Source: Pseudomonas fluorescens
GTDB taxonomy: Bacteria > Pseudomonadota > Gammaproteobacteria > Pseudomonadales > Pseudomonadaceae
Reading direction: 5' to 3'
Assembly (NCBI RefSeq): GCF_902498065.1
Contig: NZ_CABVIR010000007.1
Coordinates: 62,001 to 126,000, forward strand
Length of the DNA: 64,000 nucleotides
Below the pieces are notes generated by a model. It ran no database searches. It saw only the letters and a program-made list of their open reading frames with translations, and was not told where the DNA came from. How positions within the stretch are numbered: the first letter of the stretch is position 1; each line of letters begins with the position of its first letter. Below, piece by piece: positions 60,218 to 64,000 of the stretch. A program made the position numbers and the translations under genes.

Positions 60218-60246
60218 GTGTCACGCCCGGTTCACACGGTCATGTT
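60218..60246 (+). promoter_or_regulatory. Weak Pho-box-like repeats before the phosphatase gene
   Basis: GTGTCAC, GGTTCAC and TCATGTT occur at 11-base periodicity (starts 60218, 60229, 60240), as in PhoB boxes built of CTGTCAT-like 7-mers. The matches are only 4-5 of 7 each. The rest of the gap 60032-60217 has no clear element. Confidence 0.3.
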
Positions 60247-60274
60247 TTAGTTTTCCTTTTTCAGGGAGAACACC

Positions 60275-61822
60275 ATGAGCGAATTCAACCTCGGTCGCCG
60301 TCGTGTCATGCAAGCGGTCGGCGCCGGGATTCTGCTTCCCGGCCTCGCGCCGGCGGTGATTGCGTCGGTCAAGGACCGGCCGCAACTCACCGATGGCGTG
60401 CAGTCCGGCGACGTGCTGGGCGACCGGGCGATGGTCTGGAGCCGCAGCGATCGTGCGGCGCGGATGGTGGTGGAATGGGACACCCGCAGTCTGTTCAGCA
60501 ACCCTCGGCGTTTTGTCTCGCCACTGGCGGATGCCCGCAGCGATTTCACCGCACGGGTCGAGCTCACCGGTCTGCCCGCCGATCAGGCGATTTTCTATCG
60601 CGTGCATTTCGAAGACGCTCAGAGTGGCGTCGCCAGCGAACCCTGGTTCGGTCACTTGCGCAGCGTGCCGCAGGCCCGGCGCGACATCCGCTTTGTCTGG
60701 AGCGGCGACACCGTCGGCCAAGGCTTCGGCATCAACCCGGACATTGGCGGCATGCGCATCTATGAAGCCATGCGTTTGCGCCTGCCAGATTTCTTTATCC
60801 ACAGCGGCGACACCATCTACGCCGACGGTCCGGTCCCGGCGCAGCTGACCACCGAAAGTGGTCGCGTGTGGCGCAACATCACCAGCGATGCCAAGAGCAA
60901 AGTCGCCGAAACCCTCGATGAGTACCGCGGCAATTACCGCTACAACCTGATGGACGACAACGTCCGTCGCTTCAACGCTGAAGTGCCGCAGATCTGGCAG
61001 TGGGACGACCACGAAGTGGTGAACAACTGGTCGCCGGGCAAGCAACTGGACGAGCGCTACAAGAGCAAGGATATCCACAGCCTGGTAGGCCGCGCACGTC
61101 AGGCGTGGCTGGAATATGCACCGATGCGGTTGCAGAGCGCCGACGGTGGCGGGCGGATTTATCGCAAGCTCGGTTATGGGCCGATGCTGGATGTGTTTGT
61201 ACTCGACATGCGCAGTTATCGTGAGGCCAATGATGACAACCTCGGCGCAGCCAAACCCTTTCTCGGGCGTGAGCAACTGGACTGGCTCAAGCGTGAATTG
61301 AAAGCCTCCAGTGCCCAGTGGAAAGTCATTGCCGCCGACATGCCGATCGGCCTCGGCGTGCCCGATGGCGAAGTCAGTCCTGGCGTGGCGCGCTGGGAGG
61401 CGGTTGCCAACGGTGATCCGGGCGCCGCTCAGGGGCGTGAACTGGAAATCGCCGAACTGCTCGGTTTTTTGCGGGCGCAACAGGTGCGCAATTTTCTGTT
61501 CCTGACCGCGGATGTGCATTACTGCGCGGCGCATCACTATCATCCGGATCGTGCCGCGTTTCAGGACTTCGAACCGTTTTGGGAATTTGTTGCCGGGCCG
61601 TTGAATGCGGGGAGTTTCGGACCTAATCCGCTGGATAAAACCTTCGGTCCTGAAGTGGTGTTCGAGAAGGCACCGCCGGCGCAGAACACGTCGCCGTTTG
61701 CCGGGTTTCAGTTTTTTGGCGAGGTGAATATCGAGGGGGCGACGGGGGAGATGAGTGTGGTGTTGCGGGATCTGGATGGGGTCAGTGTGTTTGAGCAGAA
61801 ATTGCAGCCGCTAGAAGGGTAA
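60275..61822 (+). CDS. phoD: PhoD-family alkaline phosphatase/phosphodiesterase
   Basis: This 515-residue protein has a Tat signal (GRRRVMQAVGAG, twin arginines at 8-10, then a hydrophobic stretch to about 30), so it is exported folded to the periplasm. The PhoD N-terminal domain (about 35-135) precedes the metallophosphatase domain with SGDTIYADG, WDDHEVVNNW and the His-rich LTADVHYCAAHHYHPD. PhoD enzymes use iron and calcium and hydrolyse phosphate mono- and diesters. ATG at 60275 has AGGGAG upstream. The exact PhoD subgroup is uncertain. Confidence 0.92.
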   Translation: MSEFNLGRRRVMQAVGAGILLPGLAPAVIASVKDRPQLTDGVQSGDVLGDRAMVWSRSDRAARMVVEWDTRSLFSNPRRFVSPLADARSDFTARVELTGLPADQAIFYRVHFEDAQSGVASEPWFGHLRSVPQARRDIRFVWSGDTVGQGFGINPDIGGMRIYEAMRLRLPDFFIHSGDTIYADGPVPAQLTTESGRVWRNITSDAKSKVAETLDEYRGNYRYNLMDDNVRRFNAEVPQIWQWDDHEVVNNWSPGKQLDERYKSKDIHSLVGRARQAWLEYAPMRLQSADGGGRIYRKLGYGPMLDVFVLDMRSYREANDDNLGAAKPFLGREQLDWLKRELKASSAQWKVIAADMPIGLGVPDGEVSPGVARWEAVANGDPGAAQGRELEIAELLGFLRAQQVRNFLFLTADVHYCAAHHYHPDRAAFQDFEPFWEFVAGPLNAGSFGPNPLDKTFGPEVVFEKAPPAQNTSPFAGFQFFGEVNIEGATGEMSVVLRDLDGVSVFEQKLQPLEG

Positions 61823-61839
61823 CGGACGACGCCTGGATC

Positions 61840-61940
61840 CTGTGGGAGCTAGCTAGCTAGCTTGCTCGCGATGTCGGTTTTACATTCAACAGGTCTGTTG
61901 GATGTTGCACCGCAATCGCGAGCAAGCTCGCTCCCACAGG
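61840..61940. repeat. REPIN with a CTAG expansion
   Basis: GTGGGAGCTAGC.. at 61842-61872 faces CAATCGCGAGCAAGCTCGCTCCCAC at 61912-61938. The left copy contains GCTAGCTAGCTAGCT (61848-61862), a triplicated CTAG that lengthens the palindrome centre. The element lies between the 3' ends of two convergent genes. Confidence 0.85.
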
Positions 61941-61952
61941 GACTGGGGGGTG

Positions 61953-64000
61953 TCAGTAAACGTCGCGGCGGTAGCGACCTTGCTCGATCAGGCGGTCCAC
62001 CTCTTCAATCCCGAGCACTTCGTTGAGCACGTGATCCACCCCTGATGCCATCCCCTGCAAGCTGCCGCAGATGTAAATCACGGCACCGTCGGCCAGCCAT
62101 TGCTTGAGCAGATTGGCCGATTCACGCAAGCGATCCTGCACATAGATCTTCTCGGCTTGATCCCGCGAAAACGCCAGGTCCAGACGCTCGATGTCCCCGG
62201 AGATCAGCCACTCTTCCAGCTCGGCGCGACACAGGTAGTCATGCTCGCGATTGCGCTCGCCAAACAGCAGCCAATGGCGAGTCTGCCCATCGGCAATCCG
62301 CGCCTTGAGCAAACTGCGCAGCCCGGCAAGGCCCGTGCCGTTGCCCAGCAGGATCATCGGCAACGGTTCGACCGGCAGATGGAAACCGCTGTTGCGTCGC
62401 ACGCGCAAGCTGATGGTGCTGCCCAGCGGCGCGTGTTCGGTCAGCCATCCGGAGCCGATACCCAGGCGGCCGTCGGGATGCAGTTCCTGGCGTACGATCA
62501 GTTCCAGCACGCCGTCGGCGGCAATCGAGGCGATGGAGTATTCGCGCAGGGCCAACGGCACCAGCGCGTCCACCAGCGCTTGCGCGTGCAGACCGACAAG
62601 GTGCGTGCGGTTCTCGGGCAATTGTCGAGTGGCGAGTGCTTGTTCCAGCGATTGCGACAAGCCATCGAGCACCACCGCCGCCCGCCCGTCAATCCCAAGG
62701 CCATCGAGGAAATGCTCGATCGCCCACGAGCAGTTACGCGGCAACACTTCCACCAGATCACCGGCCAGCCAACTGCTGGTGGTCGGCGCGCTGAGGCCCA
62801 ACAGGTACACCGGCGAACCGCTGCTGTCCGGGTTCATCAAGTCGCGGCGGCTCAGCGTCCAGTTGTCGTAGCTCGGCGCTTGCCAGGTGTCCACGGGCGC
62901 CTTTCCGGTCAGCAGACCGAGTTGCTGCTGCCAGTGACGCAAGGCGTAAGGGTCGCCGCAGTCGACTTCCACCGGCGCAAACAGGTGCTTGCCACCGTGT
63001 TCGCCGAGCCAGGCATGCAAGCGTCGGGCGAAACCACAGAAGTGCTGGTACTGGCGATCACCGAGTCCGAGTACCGCGTAATTCAGGCTTTCCAGGCTCA
63101 ATGCCCGGCCCAGCACCTTGCGTTCAAAACCGCGAGCGCTGTCCGGCGCTTCGCCGTCACCGAAGGTACTGACTACGAACAGCGCGTTACTGGAATCACG
63201 CAGATCTTGCTCGCTGACATTGGCCAGCGGCTGAACCTTCACCGGCAGGCCTGCTGCTTGCAGTTGGCCGGCGGTCTGCCACGCCAGTTGTTCCGCAAAG
63301 CCACTTTGGCTGGCGAAGCCGATCAGCCACGCCGGTGCATCGCTGTCCGGTTGTTCAAGGCCTTTGCGGGCGTCCTTGATGTGTTTTTTCTTGCGTCGAC
63401 GATCCAGGTACAGCAACCAGCCAGTGATGAAAAACAGCGGCATGGTCAGCGCGCTGAGCGTCAGGACGATCCGTCCGAAAATCCCGAAGTAACTGCCGAC
63501 GTGCAGCGCGTAGATGCTCGTCAGCAGTTGCGCCTTGAAGCTTTTGTCGCTGTAGCGGTCATGGCGTTTGACGAGGCCAGTGGCCGGATCGAGGGTGATC
63601 TGGTTCAGCGCGCGGTCGTGTGGCGAGGAGTTCAGCAGGTAAAACACGGTCGCCGGTTGCCCGGCCACTGGCGGCATGCGGATGTTGTAGGCGCTCAGTG
63701 CCGGACCGGCAGCGCTGTAGATGCTGCTCCACATCGCGGCGTAATCGGCGGTCGGTGCCGGGCCTTCTGGCGCCGGGCCACGATTGCGAACCCGCTCGTT
63801 CTGCGGTGAGTCGGAGAGCAATCGGGTCAGGCCCTTGTTGTACCACTCGTAAGACCAGGACAACCCGGTCAGCGCCGCCAGCAGGTAAAACACCAGACAC
63901 CAGGTGCCGGCCACCGAGTGCAAATCCCAGTTGAAGCTGCGGCCCGTTTTCTTCCAGTCGAGGGTCAGCCAGGCGCGCCAGCTTGTCCATTGGCGCGGCC
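61953..64000 (-). CDS. PepSY membrane / flavodoxin-reductase protein (PiuB-like), N-terminus beyond window
   Basis: The frame is open to the window edge; at least 680 residues are present. In order: PepSY-associated membrane region (TGRSFNWDLHSVAGTWCLVFYLLAALTGLSWSYEWY, and a later span at LFFITGWLLYL), a flavodoxin-like domain (LIGFASQSGFAEQLA, STFGDGEAPDSARGF), then FAD- and NADPH-binding domains like the sulfite reductase flavoprotein (REYSIASI, LLGNGTGLAGLRSLL, YICGSLQGMA). This layout is that of inner-membrane reductases linked to siderophore iron release; a P. aeruginosa relative lies beside piuA/piuC. The role in iron reduction is inferred. Confidence 0.85.
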   Translation of the reverse strand, partial: PRQWTSWRAWLTLDWKKTGRSFNWDLHSVAGTWCLVFYLLAALTGLSWSYEWYNKGLTRLLSDSPQNERVRNRGPAPEGPAPTADYAAMWSSIYSAAGPALSAYNIRMPPVAGQPATVFYLLNSSPHDRALNQITLDPATGLVKRHDRYSDKSFKAQLLTSIYALHVGSYFGIFGRIVLTLSALTMPLFFITGWLLYLDRRRKKKHIKDARKGLEQPDSDAPAWLIGFASQSGFAEQLAWQTAGQLQAAGLPVKVQPLANVSEQDLRDSSNALFVVSTFGDGEAPDSARGFERKVLGRALSLESLNYAVLGLGDRQYQHFCGFARRLHAWLGEHGGKHLFAPVEVDCGDPYALRHWQQQLGLLTGKAPVDTWQAPSYDNWTLSRRDLMNPDSSGSPVYLLGLSAPTTSSWLAGDLVEVLPRNCSWAIEHFLDGLGIDGRAAVVLDGLSQSLEQALATRQLPENRTHLVGLHAQALVDALVPLALREYSIASIAADGVLELIVRQELHPDGRLGIGSGWLTEHAPLGSTISLRVRRNSGFHLPVEPLPMILLGNGTGLAGLRSLLKARIADGQTRHWLLFGERNREHDYLCRAELEEWLISGDIERLDLAFSRDQAEKIYVQDRLRESANLLKQWLADGAVIYICGSLQGMASGVDHVLNEVLGIEEVDRLIEQGRYRRDVY

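Overview
The window is a stretch of core chromosome from a Pseudomonas of the fluorescens group. The assignment rests on GC-rich coding sequence, a gene order (smpB to pnp) that follows the P. aeruginosa PA4768-PA4740 order as I remember it, a tmRNA tag ANDETYGEYALAA, Pseudomonas-type REP palindromes around a GGAGC(G)..GCTCGCG core, and proteins near-identical to known Pseudomonas ones. I see no prophage, insertion sequence, integron or CRISPR array. Non-coding gaps are short and mostly hold terminators, promoters or REP elements.

Layout. 1-1942: the end of a GntR/FCD regulator, the tmRNA gene ssrA, and two tandem paralogous small secreted proteins. 1958-10587: a lactate-utilisation locus, lldP-lutA-lutB-lutC-dld, divergent from its regulator lldR, with a perfect LldR-type palindrome and a Hfq/Crc-like AACAACAA motif in the lldP leader. 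10614-16322: a REPIN, smpB, a sodium-dependent transporter, ratA-ratB, bamE, fur and recN. 16483-21387: grpE, dnaK and dnaJ, with two heat-shock (sigma-32) promoters, then dapB. 21498-27346: carA-carB-greA with a pyrBI-like attenuation leader in front of carA, a small membrane protein, and yhbY. 27448-33614: rlmE, ftsH, folP, glmM, tpiA, secG.

33637-42820: tRNA-Leu(GAG), then initiator tRNA-fMet followed by rimP-nusA-infB-rbfA-truB-rpsO-pnp. This is the same gene string as the E. coli metY-nusA-infB-pnp region, here with two intrinsic terminators between the tRNA and rimP. 42891-45044: tRNA-Thr(CGT), a serine-linker coiled-coil exported protein, a small acidic protein, and nadC. This looks like a junction relative to P. 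aeruginosa, where I recall pilABCD lying beside this tRNA. 45405-51314: a DUF1631 protein, ampD, ampE and a chemoreceptor with a FliA-type promoter. 51485-59486: a zinc-ribbon membrane protein, tatD and fruR (cra), divergent from the fructose PTS operon fruB-fruK-fruA with two Cra-like operators. 59498-64000: REP elements, an uncharacterised small gene, a Tat-exported PhoD-family phosphatase, another REPIN, and the C-terminal part of a PepSY/flavodoxin-reductase membrane protein that runs off the window.

Functionally the window combines ribosome rescue (ssrA, smpB), protein quality control (grpE, dnaK, dnaJ, ftsH), the core transcription and translation operon, outer-membrane assembly (bamE), iron control (fur), pyrimidine/arginine and lysine precursors (carAB, dapB), cell-wall precursor and recycling genes (glmM, ampDE), and two inducible carbon-source modules (lactate, fructose). 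No single cassette stands out as a wholly new system. The most promising regulatory candidates are the carA leader, the rpsO leader, and the paired post-transcriptional and transcriptional sites in front of lldP and the chemoreceptor. The least explained genes are the two small secreted paralogs, the serine-linker coiled-coil protein and the small gene at 59789-60031.
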